Assembly: GCF_002959895.1 (NCBI RefSeq)
Contig: NZ_PPDD01000015.1
Location: 44,433 to 108,432, forward strand
Source: Veillonella infantium
Lineage (GTDB): Bacteria > Bacillota > Negativicutes > Veillonellales > Veillonellaceae
Direction of reading: 5' to 3'
Length of the DNA: 64,000 bases
Below are positions 1 through 10,218 of the stretch, piece by piece. The stretch's first letter is position 1; every line of letters starts with the position of its first letter. The notes beneath the pieces were generated by a model. That model was not told the origin of the DNA and did not search any database. It was given only the letters and a program-made list of their open reading frames with translations. Position numbers and translations under genes: made by a program.

Positions 1-16
1 TTTTTATACGATATAT

Positions 17-47
17 ATGGTAGATATCATATTTGTATCTACCATAT
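17..47. other. Inverted repeat upstream of first gene
   Basis: An 11-bp perfect stem (TATGGTAGATA / TATCTACCATA) around a 9-nt loop lies about 50 bp before the first start codon. It could be the terminator of a gene outside the window or an operator; there is no long T-run to decide. Confidence 0.3.
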
Positions 48-94
48 GTATCTACATAGTGAATTAACGGGATTTGTAAGTTAAAGGATGATCT

Positions 95-850
95 ATGAGC
101 ACTGTGACGGCTATTATCTTAGCTCGCAACGAAGAAAAACATATTGTAGATTGTATTAAAAGTATTCAATTTGCTGATGAAATATTAGTTATTGATGATG
201 GAAGTACAGATCAAACGGTACCTCTTGCTACTAATTTGGGGGCTAAAGTTATACCACATCCTCTGAATGGAGATTGGTCACAACAACGGAGATTTGGTAT
301 ATCTCAAGCAAATTCTGAATGGATTCTATTTATAGATTCGGATGAGCGTGTATCTCCTCAATTAGCAAAATCAATCCAAGAATCTATTAAAGGAGAGCCA
401 AAGGCCTATTGGCTACGAAGATATAATTTATTCCATCACAATCCAGCTACGCATGGCGTAGTAAGACCTGATAAGGTTTTGAGATTAATGCCTCGTGAAG
501 GGGCTACAGTGGAGGGGGCAGTCCATGAGACTTTTATTAGTCCTTATCCACAAGCTACATTAGAAGGTAAATTGTATCATTACACTTATGATAACTGGCA
601 TCAGTTTTTTGAAAAGTTCAATAAATACACTACAGCAGCGGCCAACAAGTACAAGAATCAAGGGAAATCTTGTAGTTTTTTAGGGGATATTATATTGCGT
701 CCAACATGGGCATTTTTTAAGATATATATTTTGCAAGGTGGCATATTAGATGGAAAAATAGGTTTTCTATTATCTATCTACCATATGATGTACACCATGA
801 CGAAATATGTAAAATTATATTATTTAAACAAATCTAATGGGCAATTATAA
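95..850 (+). CDS. GT2 glycosyltransferase, WaaE/KdtX-like (LPS core)
   Basis: A 251-aa family 2 glycosyltransferase that probably adds a hexose to the LPS inner core at the cytoplasmic face of the inner membrane. The GT-A nucleotide-binding start is seen at residues 5-24, with DDGST at 34-38 and the metal-binding DSDE at 81-84. The length and the run from the DSD motif into a YWLRRYN segment fit the WaaE/KdtX (beta-1,4-glucosyltransferase) group. The C-terminus (about 205-240) is hydrophobic and may be membrane associated. It starts a same-strand series of envelope glycan genes, consistent with a core role. The sugar donor and acceptor cannot be read from the sequence. Confidence 0.8.
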   Translation: MSTVTAIILARNEEKHIVDCIKSIQFADEILVIDDGSTDQTVPLATNLGAKVIPHPLNGDWSQQRRFGISQANSEWILFIDSDERVSPQLAKSIQESIKGEPKAYWLRRYNLFHHNPATHGVVRPDKVLRLMPREGATVEGAVHETFISPYPQATLEGKLYHYTYDNWHQFFEKFNKYTTAAANKYKNQGKSCSFLGDIILRPTWAFFKIYILQGGILDGKIGFLLSIYHMMYTMTKYVKLYYLNKSNGQL

Positions 851-916
851 TCAGTAATTTAGTATAGTAGATTACTATGGGGAATTATTGTTCTTGAAGT
901 AGATATGGAAGTATGA

Positions 917-2938
917 ATGAGTGAACAATTTTTTCTATCCCTACAACAAAATATAAAACTAATGCTTTGGGCTCCTATATTGAGCACCATCTTTCGAATC
1001 ATATTCATGATTGTGTATAATCCTTATCCCACATGGAAGGGACGCTGGAAATCTGTATTAGGTTCATTGCGTTATGGCTTTTGGTGGGGCATGGATTTTG
1101 ATGCTTATGTATTCTTACTACCCTTAGTATTGGTGACGCTCCCTGCATTATTATTTGATGGGTATTACCAAATAGAAGATACTGTACGGTTAGTGGGATT
1201 AACTATTTATTCCTGCATACTTTACGCAGCTTTTGCAGGAAAAATGATTTTTTATAAGCATTTCCATGATACGTATAACTATATGGTTCATTATGGAAAT
1301 CATGCAGAGAAACGTAATTTGATTGATGTATTCTTTAATCAAGATCGAGGAATTCTCGTCATTTTAGGCTTGATTCCTATTACGTTTATATCCTGGTACA
1401 TGGGAGATTTCTTCTTATCCTTGCCATCTATACCTTATCCAACTATTGAAGGAACTTGGCCTACTGTAGCTTGGAATATAGGTCTTGTGGCTGCCTCCGT
1501 TTTGGGGTTTTATTGGTTCCGCTATGGTGGAACCTTATCTCATGATGATAAACCAGAATGGGATACGATTCCTACAGTGGTAAAAGAGGATATATTCTTT
1601 GCTCGTGCTACAGTGCCAGATCTATGTGCCTTAGAAACGGTGCTAAAACATCCCCTTCGTGATGAATATACCGCATCTGCTGAGGACATTGATGACGCGA
1701 TTCACCGTATTGTTCCTAAGGAATATAAAGATTCTTGGCAGGATTTGAATACACCGCTTCATGCATTCAAGCGCGTTGCATCAGGTCCTCGTATTGATAA
1801 ACCACAACATATATTCTTTATTGTTGGTGAAAGTATCCCACAATGGTCTCTTGATAAACCTTATAAGGAACTTAATATATGTCCTGGTTTATGGGATTTT
1901 AAAGATAATCCACATACGGCACAAGTACCTAATTTCTTGCCTGCCGGTAATGTATCTCGTCCATCCATTGTGAGTCTGTTATCTGGTGTCTATGATGCGG
2001 GTATGGAAATCAATGAACGGGAAGCCTTCTGGCATGAATCATTGCCGACTTCTTTGGCATCTCAAATGAATCGTTTAGGTTATGATACGATTTATTGGTA
2101 TGGTGGCAATGCATCGTATGGTAACTTTAATCACTTTGGTAAGGCTCAAGGATTTAATCGCGTAGAAAGTGCTTCCGTTTTTTGTGGTCCCCATGCACCT
2201 AAGACTTGGGTAGGCGTTTATGACCATGTATTTTTAGAACATATTGAAGAGAAAATCAAATCTTTAGAACATCCTACATTCCATTTTATTTATACTACAT
2301 CCAATCATGGTCCATATAAAATGGAGGATTCCTTATTAGATTATGATCCTGAACAGGTGATGCCAAACCTTGGAGATGATCTGAAATCTAACAAGAAACG
2401 TAATAAAGAATTGGCTACCTATCGCTATAGTGATAAGGCGATTTTTAACTTTGTGCATGCTATGAAAGAGGCTTTTCCTGATAGTTTATTCGTTGTCACT
2501 GGTGACCACTCGAATCTATTTGGGTCTTTGAATAATACATCTTTAATTCAACGGGACTATACCTTACGCGACACATTCTGTACCGTAGGATTATTGCAAC
2601 ATCCTGCTTTCACCAAGAATAGTATTACGGCGCCTATAGGCACGCATATGAGCCTCATGCCTACCATTATTGAAGCCATTGCACCAAAGGGTTTCGAATA
2701 CTATTCCATCGTACCGTCCTTGTTTGATGAACAACCAGATACATTAGTTACACCGTATCAATGGATTACACCTCATATGATGGGCGATGTTCGTATGGAT
2801 TATGGTGAAAGTAACATACCGTCCTATAAACCGGTTGAGCCAATTCGCCCTATTAATAATCATGGGGACGATGCGCGAGATTGGACAATGTTGACCATGT
2901 GGCTCATTAACCATGAGGACAGCATGAATAAGTCGTAG
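917..2938 (+). CDS. Membrane sulfatase-fold (LTA synthase / EptA-like) transferase
   Basis: A 673-aa protein with about five hydrophobic segments in the first 205 residues followed by a large extracytoplasmic alkaline-phosphatase-superfamily domain. Seen motifs are GESIPQWS near residue 304 (the position of the nucleophile/metal motif in this fold), RPSIVSLLSG near 348, TSNHGPY near 461 and the metal-binding VTGDHSN near 526. Relatives transfer phosphoethanolamine or phosphoglycerol to lipid A, LPS core or glycan. The flanking LPS genes suggest core decoration, which is inference. Its nucleophile context (GES rather than GET) differs from classical EptA, so the substrate is open. The ATG is preceded by a GGAAG ribosome-binding site. 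Confidence 0.75.
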   Translation: MSEQFFLSLQQNIKLMLWAPILSTIFRIIFMIVYNPYPTWKGRWKSVLGSLRYGFWWGMDFDAYVFLLPLVLVTLPALLFDGYYQIEDTVRLVGLTIYSCILYAAFAGKMIFYKHFHDTYNYMVHYGNHAEKRNLIDVFFNQDRGILVILGLIPITFISWYMGDFFLSLPSIPYPTIEGTWPTVAWNIGLVAASVLGFYWFRYGGTLSHDDKPEWDTIPTVVKEDIFFARATVPDLCALETVLKHPLRDEYTASAEDIDDAIHRIVPKEYKDSWQDLNTPLHAFKRVASGPRIDKPQHIFFIVGESIPQWSLDKPYKELNICPGLWDFKDNPHTAQVPNFLPAGNVSRPSIVSLLSGVYDAGMEINEREAFWHESLPTSLASQMNRLGYDTIYWYGGNASYGNFNHFGKAQGFNRVESASVFCGPHAPKTWVGVYDHVFLEHIEEKIKSLEHPTFHFIYTTSNHGPYKMEDSLLDYDPEQVMPNLGDDLKSNKKRNKELATYRYSDKAIFNFVHAMKEAFPDSLFVVTGDHSNLFGSLNNTSLIQRDYTLRDTFCTVGLLQHPAFTKNSITAPIGTHMSLMPTIIEAIAPKGFEYYSIVPSLFDEQPDTLVTPYQWITPHMMGDVRMDYGESNIPSYKPVEPIRPINNHGDDARDWTMLTMWLINHEDSMNKS

Positions 2939-2957
2939 TATAATTAAATGATAATAG

Positions 2958-3001
2958 TCTATTGATGTATATGTAATCACTATTTCGTATACATCAATAG
3001 A
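2958..3001. other. Perfect 14-bp inverted repeat between genes
   Basis: TCTATTGATGTATA and its exact reverse complement are separated by 16 nt, in the 106-bp gap before the next gene. There is no following T-run, so it is more likely an operator or an RNA-processing hairpin than a terminator. Confidence 0.4.
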
Positions 3002-3044
3002 TGCTACTATATGTGTATTGATATGTGTATGATAGGAGGAACCT

Positions 3045-4130
3045 ATGTCTATAATCAATGTTGTAGGCGCCAAAATTTGGGGTGGCGGTGAACAATATGT
3101 ATATGATATTTGTAAGCAATTACAACAACGACATAGGACTGCGTATATCTTAGTGGACCAATCGAATGAAGATATGCAATCTCGGTATGCCCAAGTGGGC
3201 CATGTGATGACTGCTAATCTCTATACCTTGAAGGGTTTTCTATCTGTTAATGCCGTGGCTAAACAGATGAAAGAACAGGGGATTAATACGATTGTATGCC
3301 ACTCTGGTAAATATATCTTATTCTGTATTGCTCTTAAGCAGTTAACAGGTGCTAAATTGGTGTTTATAAAGCATAATCTTGTACCTGGTAAAACCGATAT
3401 ATATCATAGATGGATTAATGCACAAGTAGATGCCTTCGTTTGTGTGTCTAAACTTGTTTATGACGATCTTATGACGCCTGCTATTAAGGATACTAGCAAA
3501 TACCATGTTGTATATAATGGTATTGATCCGAACCGATTCCAGTCTTTTTCAGATGCTGTTCCCATGAAGTATAAGGTTAGAACCTTTGGATATAGTGCGC
3601 GTATAACAGAACGAAAAGGTTTGTATCTGATTTTAAGTGCTCTGGAACAGATTCATCAAAACAATCCCGATGTTCGATTGATTATATCGGGGGCTGGTAC
3701 AGAGGATCAAATTAAGAAATTAAAAGATTATATACATGCACATCAAATGCATTCTTATGTTGAATTTATAGGCTTTACACGAGATATTGAAGGTTTATAT
3801 AGATCCATAGATTGCTTACTATTGCCAACGATAACGCGTGAAGCCTTTGGTCTCGTTATTTGTGAGGCTATGTATTGCGGTGTACCAGTCATTACAAGTG
3901 GCTCTGGGGCTCAGCGAGAAATCATAGACGATGGTGAATCTGGCTTTATTGTAGATCCGCTGAATGAACACAGCTTACAACAAGCCATGGAACATGTGAT
4001 GAGTGATGCTGTAGATTTGCCAAATATCATCACAAAGGCACGACAAGTTGTGGAACAGCGATTCATTGTTAATCGTGTGGCAGATGAATTAGTTACGATT
4101 ATAGATAATTTACACTCCACTAATAAGTAA
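3045..4130 (+). CDS. GT4 glycosyltransferase
   Basis: A 361-aa GT-B fold glycosyltransferase of family 4. The N-terminal acceptor domain has a GGGEQYVYDI segment, typical of the glycine-rich loop. The C-terminal donor domain begins near FGYSARITERKGL (about 185) and carries the E-x7-E signature (EAFGLVICE, about 265-273) followed by GVPVITSGSGAQREII. It is a retaining enzyme using a nucleotide sugar and most likely builds the LPS core or O-chain. An AGGAGG ribosome-binding site sits 6 bp before the ATG. Exact sugar specificity cannot be assigned. Confidence 0.85.
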   Translation: MSIINVVGAKIWGGGEQYVYDICKQLQQRHRTAYILVDQSNEDMQSRYAQVGHVMTANLYTLKGFLSVNAVAKQMKEQGINTIVCHSGKYILFCIALKQLTGAKLVFIKHNLVPGKTDIYHRWINAQVDAFVCVSKLVYDDLMTPAIKDTSKYHVVYNGIDPNRFQSFSDAVPMKYKVRTFGYSARITERKGLYLILSALEQIHQNNPDVRLIISGAGTEDQIKKLKDYIHAHQMHSYVEFIGFTRDIEGLYRSIDCLLLPTITREAFGLVICEAMYCGVPVITSGSGAQREIIDDGESGFIVDPLNEHSLQQAMEHVMSDAVDLPNIITKARQVVEQRFIVNRVADELVTIIDNLHSTNK

Positions 4131-4170
4131 TGATAAGGTTTGGTAGTTTTTCAGTGGATAGGAGTTTGAG

Positions 4171-5115
4171 ATGGGATATTTAGAAACACAATGGCAGCGA
4201 GGTCGTAAGATTTACGGCAAACGTAGTTGGAGGGAAACACGACGCACTTTCCTTCATACAATGCGCTCTATCCGCAATAAACGAGAAATAGAGGCACTAG
4301 AGAACTATTTTGCAAGCTATACGCCAGATCCAACATTATTAGACCGTCAAGTTGGTCTATTTGAGTTAATGACGCGATATTTCTTGTTTAAAAGCTCAAC
4401 ACCACAGGAACGATTAGAGGCTATTATTAATCATTTTGATTATTTGAAAGATGTGTTTACAGATGAAGCCATTCGCGAAATGTACTCTGTAGATCCAGAT
4501 AATATTTATGACGATGTAAGTCGTATGAATCGTGGCTTTATCGTATGGGAATCAGAAGACCTTGATATGGTGGCCCGTTTATATTATGGACCGGGTCAAC
4601 GAAAAGAAGGTTTTTTAACCTTGTTGTTAACCTTGGGTAAACAAGGCGTATATCATGCTAACTTCCGCTTTGGTAAAGGTTTTAATGGGGAACCTGCTAT
4701 GTGGATTGGCACGATTCAAGGATATAAAGATGGCCTTGATAATGCTAAAACAGTTACTAAAAAGATGTTTGGGTATCGACCAAAAAACTTTATTATGTTC
4801 CTATTACGCCATATTGCGGTCCTTTGTAAGGTCGAATCCATTTATGCCGTATCTGATGAAGGCTTCTATGCAAATACCCATTTAGTACGCGGCCATCGCG
4901 CTAAGGTAGCTGAGCTAGATCCATTGTGGGAGGAATCTGGTGGTGTTGTATGTAGTGATGACCGTTTCTTCAACATTCCATTAGAGGAATATCGTAAACC
5001 TATTGAAGAAATTAAATCACAAAAACGTAGCCAATACAGAAAACGCTATGAATTACTCGATCAATATGAGCAAGAGATTCAAGATCATCTGAAACCATTG
5101 TTACGTGTAAAATAG
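4171..5115 (+). CDS. VirK/YbjX family (DUF535) protein
   Basis: A 314-aa protein matching the VirK/YbjX (DUF535) family. It has an alpha-rich N-terminus, then central segments LTLGKQGVYHANFRFGKG and AMWIGTIQGYKDG, and AVSDEGFYAN toward the C-terminus, in the order seen in the family. Relatives in enterobacteria are linked to resistance to antimicrobial peptides and to surface or lipid A stability, but the biochemical activity is unknown. It lies 40 bp after the GT4 gene and 68 bp before the ligase-like gene with a good AGGAG site, so it is probably co-transcribed with LPS genes. It has no signal peptide and is probably cytoplasmic or peripheral to the inner membrane. Confidence 0.75.
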   Translation: MGYLETQWQRGRKIYGKRSWRETRRTFLHTMRSIRNKREIEALENYFASYTPDPTLLDRQVGLFELMTRYFLFKSSTPQERLEAIINHFDYLKDVFTDEAIREMYSVDPDNIYDDVSRMNRGFIVWESEDLDMVARLYYGPGQRKEGFLTLLLTLGKQGVYHANFRFGKGFNGEPAMWIGTIQGYKDGLDNAKTVTKKMFGYRPKNFIMFLLRHIAVLCKVESIYAVSDEGFYANTHLVRGHRAKVAELDPLWEESGGVVCSDDRFFNIPLEEYRKPIEEIKSQKRSQYRKRYELLDQYEQEIQDHLKPLLRVK

Positions 5116-5183
5116 ATATCTATAAAATAGATGTTAATATGATGAAAATTAGATTGTAACTATGTAGGTGAAAAGGGGTTAGT

Positions 5184-6395
5184 ATGCAATCTTGGATAAT
5201 TAAGAATTCTGAAATGGTGCTGACCGTACTCATTTCACTGATGATATGTACGACGCGGTCATCTATGGCACTAGGGAATTTAATATATAGCCTTATTATA
5301 TTGATGACCTTAGTAACTTGTTGGTATAGACGACATGAAATCTCTGTACCACAGTCCATACGCCAATATGGATGGGCCTATGTAGGCATGTTACTATGCG
5401 TATTGCCGTCCGCATTAATCAGCAATGATATAGCGGTGACTACTAAATATTTCTTTAATATTTGGGTTTGGAAGGTATTAGTCATCGTACCAATTCTGTT
5501 ATTTATTAAAAGTTCTCGCAAATTATACGCTATATTATCAGTATTCTTTGTATATATGGGTATCGATGCTGTATCTGCCTTTGCACAGTATCTATTGGGC
5601 TATAATTTAGGTCCAGGAGGTCGTGCAGGTGGTGTCATTCATGGCTCTATGATGGGGCTAGCCATGTTGTTAACATTGGCCTTTCCATTGGCTTTAATTG
5701 CCGCTTATGATAAAGCATTTCCTTCATATGTAAGAAAATTAGCTGTATTCTCTTTATTTGGTATGTTATTGGGGATGTGGGGTAATCAAAGCCGTGGTTC
5801 TTGGTTATTTAATGGTATTAACGGTGTACTCATAACATTACGTTATTGCTTTGTTAATATTCGCTATATATTGGTACTACTTGTAGCCGTTGTAGGTATA
5901 GGATATGCATTTAGTAGTAATCAAGCCTATGTAGCTCGTTTTGAAAGTACTTTTAATATAAGCACAGATGGTTCAAATTTGGGCCGTATTTATGTATGGG
6001 AAGCAGATAAGCAAATGATTATGGATCATCCTGTAACAGGTGTTGGTCCTGGATTATGGCAAAAAACATATCGAGAACACTATAAATTAAAACAAGAAAC
6101 TCAAGATTTAGGCCATTCTCATAATAATCTATTGCAAATAGCCTCTGAATCTGGCATATTAGGCCTCATTGGATTCTTAGGATTTTCATTCTTTATATTC
6201 TGTAAATCTTTGATACATTATGTTAAATCAAGAAACCCTTATGATTTATCAATAATGGTAGGCTTTATTAGCTATTTGTTCTTGTTTGGATCTATAGATT
6301 ATACATGGGGAAATTCATCGGGGATCCGCATGTTTTGGATTGTTATGGGCATCATGATTCAATTGAAAATAAATGAGAATCACAAGATTATTTAG
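5184..6395 (+). CDS. O-antigen ligase family membrane protein (WaaL-like)
   Basis: A 403-aa polytopic protein with about ten to twelve hydrophobic segments. The large periplasmic loop holds VGPGLW (near 290) and a GHSHNN motif (near 309) followed by LLQIASESGILGL, which is the signature of the Wzy_C / O-antigen ligase domain. It probably joins lipid-linked glycan to lipid A-core in the periplasm. A second polytopic polymerase-like gene at 17060 belongs to the downstream operon, so the ligase role is the simpler reading here. A polymerase role cannot be excluded, since ligases and polymerases share this domain. Confidence 0.7.
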   Translation: MQSWIIKNSEMVLTVLISLMICTTRSSMALGNLIYSLIILMTLVTCWYRRHEISVPQSIRQYGWAYVGMLLCVLPSALISNDIAVTTKYFFNIWVWKVLVIVPILLFIKSSRKLYAILSVFFVYMGIDAVSAFAQYLLGYNLGPGGRAGGVIHGSMMGLAMLLTLAFPLALIAAYDKAFPSYVRKLAVFSLFGMLLGMWGNQSRGSWLFNGINGVLITLRYCFVNIRYILVLLVAVVGIGYAFSSNQAYVARFESTFNISTDGSNLGRIYVWEADKQMIMDHPVTGVGPGLWQKTYREHYKLKQETQDLGHSHNNLLQIASESGILGLIGFLGFSFFIFCKSLIHYVKSRNPYDLSIMVGFISYLFLFGSIDYTWGNSSGIRMFWIVMGIMIQLKINENHKII

Positions 6396-6562
6396 GAAAT
6401 ATTTACGTATTATTTAATTGATTTTTATGTCTGATTTAAATAGACTGAAAATCTCCAAAAAACTACATAAAAGATAGCTAAAATCTATGTTTTTTCATAG
6501 TTTTAGATATTTGAATATGATACAATATAAGTAAATATTGGTACATTGTATTCGTATGATAG

Positions 6563-6608
6563 AGAGGTTGTTTTCTTTAAAATTAATTGAGAAAACAACC
6601 TCTTTTTT
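6563..6608 (+). terminator. Terminator/attenuator 19 bp before wbaP-like gene
   Basis: A perfect 14-bp stem (AGAGGTTGTTTTCT / AGAAAACAACCTCT) is followed by a T6 run that ends 18 bases before the next ATG. Only the ribosome-binding site (TTGGGG) fits in between, so a promoter for the next gene must lie upstream and its transcript must pass this terminator. TATGAT at 6555-6560 and TACAAT at 6521-6526 are possible -10 boxes but no convincing -35 was found. Confidence 0.8.
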
Positions 6609-6626
6609 AAAAATTGGGGTATTAGT

Positions 6627-8063
6627 ATGAATAGTTCTGGATATAACAATAACAATAAGTTGCTTATCAGCAAAATCATAGTGCTGATAGCAGATTATGT
6701 TTCTATTGTGTTAGGTACATTAGCAGCCTATCATCTACGTTTAAATTTGCCATTTTTACCGGTAAGTCCACATTTTAAGGTAGATGAAATCTATGTATAT
6801 GGCGTTATACCTTTCGTATTCTTAGCTATATTGCTTCTAAATAATGCCTATTCTGTAGTATCTCCGTATTGGGATACTATGAAGAACTTATTCCGTAGCA
6901 TTACCATCGGTGTTGTTGTATCTATTGTGCTCATGTACACAGGACACGTAATCAACGATGTATCTCGTCTCTTTGTTGTATTTGCCTATGTATTCATGTT
7001 GCTCTTTATCTTTAGCTCCCGTTTTATTGTAGGTAAGATTCTTTCTAAGGCCGGATACTTAACGATACCAGTTTTATTAGTTGGTGCAGGTAAAACAGCA
7101 GAGCTCGTAAAGAAATCCTTAGATCGCATGCCAATTGCTACGTACAAGATTATTGGTTATGTAGATGATAATCCTAAATCCTCTGCCATTCCTAAAGAAT
7201 ATCCATGTTTAGGTGCTTTTTCCGATGTTGAAAGAGTTATTAAAGATACAGGTGTACAAACAGTCCTTATATGTGCACCAGGGCTAGAACCTAAAAAGTT
7301 AGTATCATTGGTCAATCAATTGCAATTATTGGTAAAACGCGTAGCCTTTGTGCCTGAGTTATTTGGTTTACCAGCAAGTAATATTACGGCTCGTGGCATG
7401 ATGGAAGAGCAAGCCGTTGTACTGCGCGTACAAAATAACTTAGCTCGCAAGTCTAACCGTATTATGAAGCGCATCTTTGATATTGTAGCTACCGTATGTG
7501 GGGGCCTCTTAATTTTGCCAATCCTCGCCATCGTAGCCATACTGATTTATCTAGATTCTCCAGGTCCTATCGTATTTGGACACAAGCGCGTTGGCCAAGG
7601 TGGTAAAGAGTTCCCATGCTATAAATTCCGCTCTATGGTGCCGAATGCACAAGAGGCATTAGAGGTATATTTGAAAGAAAATCCTGCAGCTCGTGAGGAA
7701 TGGGAACGAGATTTCAAATTAAAAGATGATCCTCGTGTTACAAGAATTGGTAAATTCCTTCGTAAAACGAGTCTTGATGAATTGCCACAATTGTGGAATG
7801 TTCTCGTTGGGGATATGAGCCTTGTAGGTCCTCGTCCTATCGTGCGCGATGAAATCGTGAAATACGGTGACTATATCAACGACTTTTACCTTGTACCACC
7901 AGGAATTACTGGTGTATGGCAAGTTAGCGGTCGTAGCGATACTACCTATGAAGAGCGTGTATTAATGGACTCTTGGTATGTTCATAACTGGTCCGTGTGG
8001 ATCGATATTGTATATCTTTTGAAAACTGTGTTGGCTGTCGTTAAATCGAAAGGGGCTTATTAG
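6627..8063 (+). CDS. wbaP: Undecaprenyl-phosphate sugar phosphotransferase (WbaP-like)
   Basis: A 478-aa polyisoprenyl-phosphate hexose-1-phosphate transferase that starts lipid-linked repeat-unit synthesis at the inner membrane. N-terminal membrane segments lie at about 15-135. A Rossmann-like central domain ([13 protein letters not shown], about 148) follows, and the C-terminal catalytic domain runs from about 280 with [27 protein letters not shown], the acidic [13 protein letters not shown] and [21 protein letters not shown] blocks. Full-length architecture and size match WbaP. The sugar is probably galactose given glf downstream, though other hexoses are possible. It heads the heteropolysaccharide operon and sits directly behind an attenuator-like terminator. 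Confidence 0.88.
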   Translation: MNSSGYNNNNKLLISKIIVLIADYVSIVLGTLAAYHLRLNLPFLPVSPHFKVDEIYVYGVIPFVFLAILLLNNAYSVVSPYWDTMKNLFRSITIGVVVSIVLMYTGHVINDVSRLFVVFAYVFMLLFIFSSRFIVGKILSKAGYLTIPVLLVGAGKTAELVKKSLDRMPIATYKIIGYVDDNPKSSAIPKEYPCLGAFSDVERVIKDTGVQTVLICAPGLEPKKLVSLVNQLQLLVKRVAFVPELFGLPASNITARGMMEEQAVVLRVQNNLARKSNRIMKRIFDIVATVCGGLLILPILAIVAILIYLDSPGPIVFGHKRVGQGGKEFPCYKFRSMVPNAQEALEVYLKENPAAREEWERDFKLKDDPRVTRIGKFLRKTSLDELPQLWNVLVGDMSLVGPRPIVRDEIVKYGDYINDFYLVPPGITGVWQVSGRSDTTYEERVLMDSWYVHNWSVWIDIVYLLKTVLAVVKSKGAY

Positions 8064-8071
8064 TCGGTATT

Positions 8072-9043
8072 ATGAGGGATAGTAGTTTTGATATTATGAA
8101 GGGGATTGCAATTTTGCTTGTTGTTTTGGGGCATTCTGTTCCAGACCAAGCAAGTGCTAGTGGCATTGCTAGTTATCCTCTATATTTGATACGAACTATA
8201 ATTTATAGCTTCCATATGCCTGTATTTTTCTTTGTAGCTGGCTATTTTATGCATATACCTTTGAAAGAGGGCTTCCAGAAATTCGTAAAAGATAAAAGTA
8301 TACGGTTAATGGTTCCTTATTTCACTATTGGTTTATTATATTTTCCTTTCAAATTAGCTTTATCAAAATTTGCAAATCAGCAAATTAATCCACAAGATAT
8401 ATGGAAAATATTAATAGGTATTAATCCGGATGGGGAACTATGGTTCTTATATTGTTTGTTCTTCATTTCAATCTTGATTGCCATATTGGTTAAGCGTGTT
8501 AATTTAGGCTTACTAATAGGATCTTTCCTTATTGGAATGCTATCTGATGTATTAAATATCTTTTCTATAGCTATGATATCGGAGATATTGTACTTCCAAT
8601 TCTTCTTTATCTTGGGATTATATATAAAGAAATATGCGCTATTGGATTATATGAAATCCGCAGGAATAGCTTTTATATCTATGGTGATTTTTGGTGTAGG
8701 TAATTATGCATTACTACATGATATTAATGTGTTTAAAATACTTACTCTTGTAACAGCAGTTTCGGGCATTACTATTACATACTATATAGCTAACCAAATC
8801 TCATCTAGAATCGGATTATATAAAACACTATTAATCTTTTTAGGCACTGTCTCAATGGATGTTTATATCTTTAGTGATATTGTTAAGATTCCATTCAGAA
8901 TTGTACTTTGGTCTAAATTAGGATTGTATTATGAAGCTTTTATTGTGTGCTTCCTAGCATCTACAATTCTATCTATCTTGATAGGTTATATATTAAGAAA
9001 AAATCATTATTCACGATTGCTATGTCTTGGTATGAAAAAATAA
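8072..9043 (+). CDS. Acyltransferase family 3 membrane protein
   Basis: A 323-aa protein with about ten hydrophobic segments. It carries the acyltransferase_3 start FDIMKGIAILLVVLGHS (His21 is the conserved catalytic residue), then FHMPVFFFVAGYFM near 48. Family members transfer acetyl or other acyl groups across the inner membrane to glycans. Only 8 bp separate it from wbaP and 10 bp from glf, so it is a member of the same operon and probably O-acetylates the repeat unit. The substrate is inferred from position only. Confidence 0.8.
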   Translation: MRDSSFDIMKGIAILLVVLGHSVPDQASASGIASYPLYLIRTIIYSFHMPVFFFVAGYFMHIPLKEGFQKFVKDKSIRLMVPYFTIGLLYFPFKLALSKFANQQINPQDIWKILIGINPDGELWFLYCLFFISILIAILVKRVNLGLLIGSFLIGMLSDVLNIFSIAMISEILYFQFFFILGLYIKKYALLDYMKSAGIAFISMVIFGVGNYALLHDINVFKILTLVTAVSGITITYYIANQISSRIGLYKTLLIFLGTVSMDVYIFSDIVKIPFRIVLWSKLGLYYEAFIVCFLASTILSILIGYILRKNHYSRLLCLGMKK

Positions 9044-9053
9044 GGATATACAT

Positions 9054-10157
9054 ATGAAAAAAAAATTTGATTATTTAGTAGTTGGGGCAGGCCCATTCGG
9101 TGCTGTATTTGCCCATGAGGCGCATAAGCGTGGTAAATCTGTACTTGTTATTGATCGTCGTAATCATATAGCAGGTAATTTGTATTGTGAAAACAAAGAT
9201 GATATTAACATTCACGTGTATGGTGCGCATATTTTCCATACATCCTTAAAGCATGTGTGGGATTATGTGAACCAATTTGCTGAGTTCAATCATTATGTAA
9301 ATAGTCCTGTAGCGAACTATAAAGGTGAAATGTACAACTTGCCATTTAATATGAATACCTTCTCCAAAATGTGGAATATTCGAACTCCTAAAGAGGCACA
9401 GGACATCATTACTAAGCAACGATCTGCTATTACAAGTGAACCTAAGAACTTAGAAGAGCAAGCTATTAGCCTTGTAGGCACAGATATTTACGAAAAGCTC
9501 ATCAAAGGGTATACGGAAAAACAATGGGGCCGTAAATGTACAGAATTGCCAGCTTTTATTATTAAACGCTTACCAGTTCGTTATACCTACGATAACAATT
9601 ACTTTAATGACCGTTTCCAAGGTATTCCTATGGGCGGTTATACTAAGATGATTGAACGCATGTTAGAGGATATTGAAGTTCGTTTAGGTGTAGATTTCCT
9701 TAAACATCGCGATGAATATGAAGCCTTGTCAGATAAGATTATCTATACAGGTACTATTGATGAGTATTTTGATTACTCTGAAGGTGTATTGGAATATCGT
9801 GGTCTTCACTTTGAAACAGAACGTCTTGAAGAGGAAAACCATCAAGGTGTTGCTGTTGTGAACTATACGGAAGGGGACATTCCGTATACTCGTATTATTG
9901 AACATAAGCATTTTGAATTTGGTACACAACCTGTTACATATGTAACAAAAGAATATCCAAAAGACTGGAAAATTGGGGAAGAAGCGTATTATCCAGTAAA
10001 TGATGTAAAGAATTTAGATCTTTACGCAAAATATGTTAAAAAAGCAGAAACGATTTCTAATGTTATCTTTGGTGGTCGTTTAGGGGAATATAAATATTAC
10101 GATATGGATAAGGTTATTGCTAGCGCTTTGGCATTAGTAGAAAAGGAGTTAGCCTAA
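9054..10157 (+). CDS. glf: UDP-galactopyranose mutase
   Basis: A 367-aa flavoenzyme, the family's usual length, converting UDP-galactopyranose to UDP-galactofuranose in the cytosol. Seen are the FAD-binding VVGAGPFGAVFAHEA (about 7-21), the IDRRNHIAGN segment, GAHIFHT near 59, EKQWGRKCTELP near 155 and the RLPVRYTYDNNYFNDRFQG region with PMGGYT that forms the substrate site. It predicts that the glycan made by this operon contains galactofuranose. An AAGGATATACAT leader supplies the ribosome-binding site. Confidence 0.95.
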   Translation: MKKKFDYLVVGAGPFGAVFAHEAHKRGKSVLVIDRRNHIAGNLYCENKDDINIHVYGAHIFHTSLKHVWDYVNQFAEFNHYVNSPVANYKGEMYNLPFNMNTFSKMWNIRTPKEAQDIITKQRSAITSEPKNLEEQAISLVGTDIYEKLIKGYTEKQWGRKCTELPAFIIKRLPVRYTYDNNYFNDRFQGIPMGGYTKMIERMLEDIEVRLGVDFLKHRDEYEALSDKIIYTGTIDEYFDYSEGVLEYRGLHFETERLEEENHQGVAVVNYTEGDIPYTRIIEHKHFEFGTQPVTYVTKEYPKDWKIGEEAYYPVNDVKNLDLYAKYVKKAETISNVIFGGRLGEYKYYDMDKVIASALALVEKELA

Positions 10158-10218
10158 CCAAGTTTTCATATGCTAAGTAGATAGACTTGAGAGACAACAC
10201 TCATGTAGGAGAGTACTA

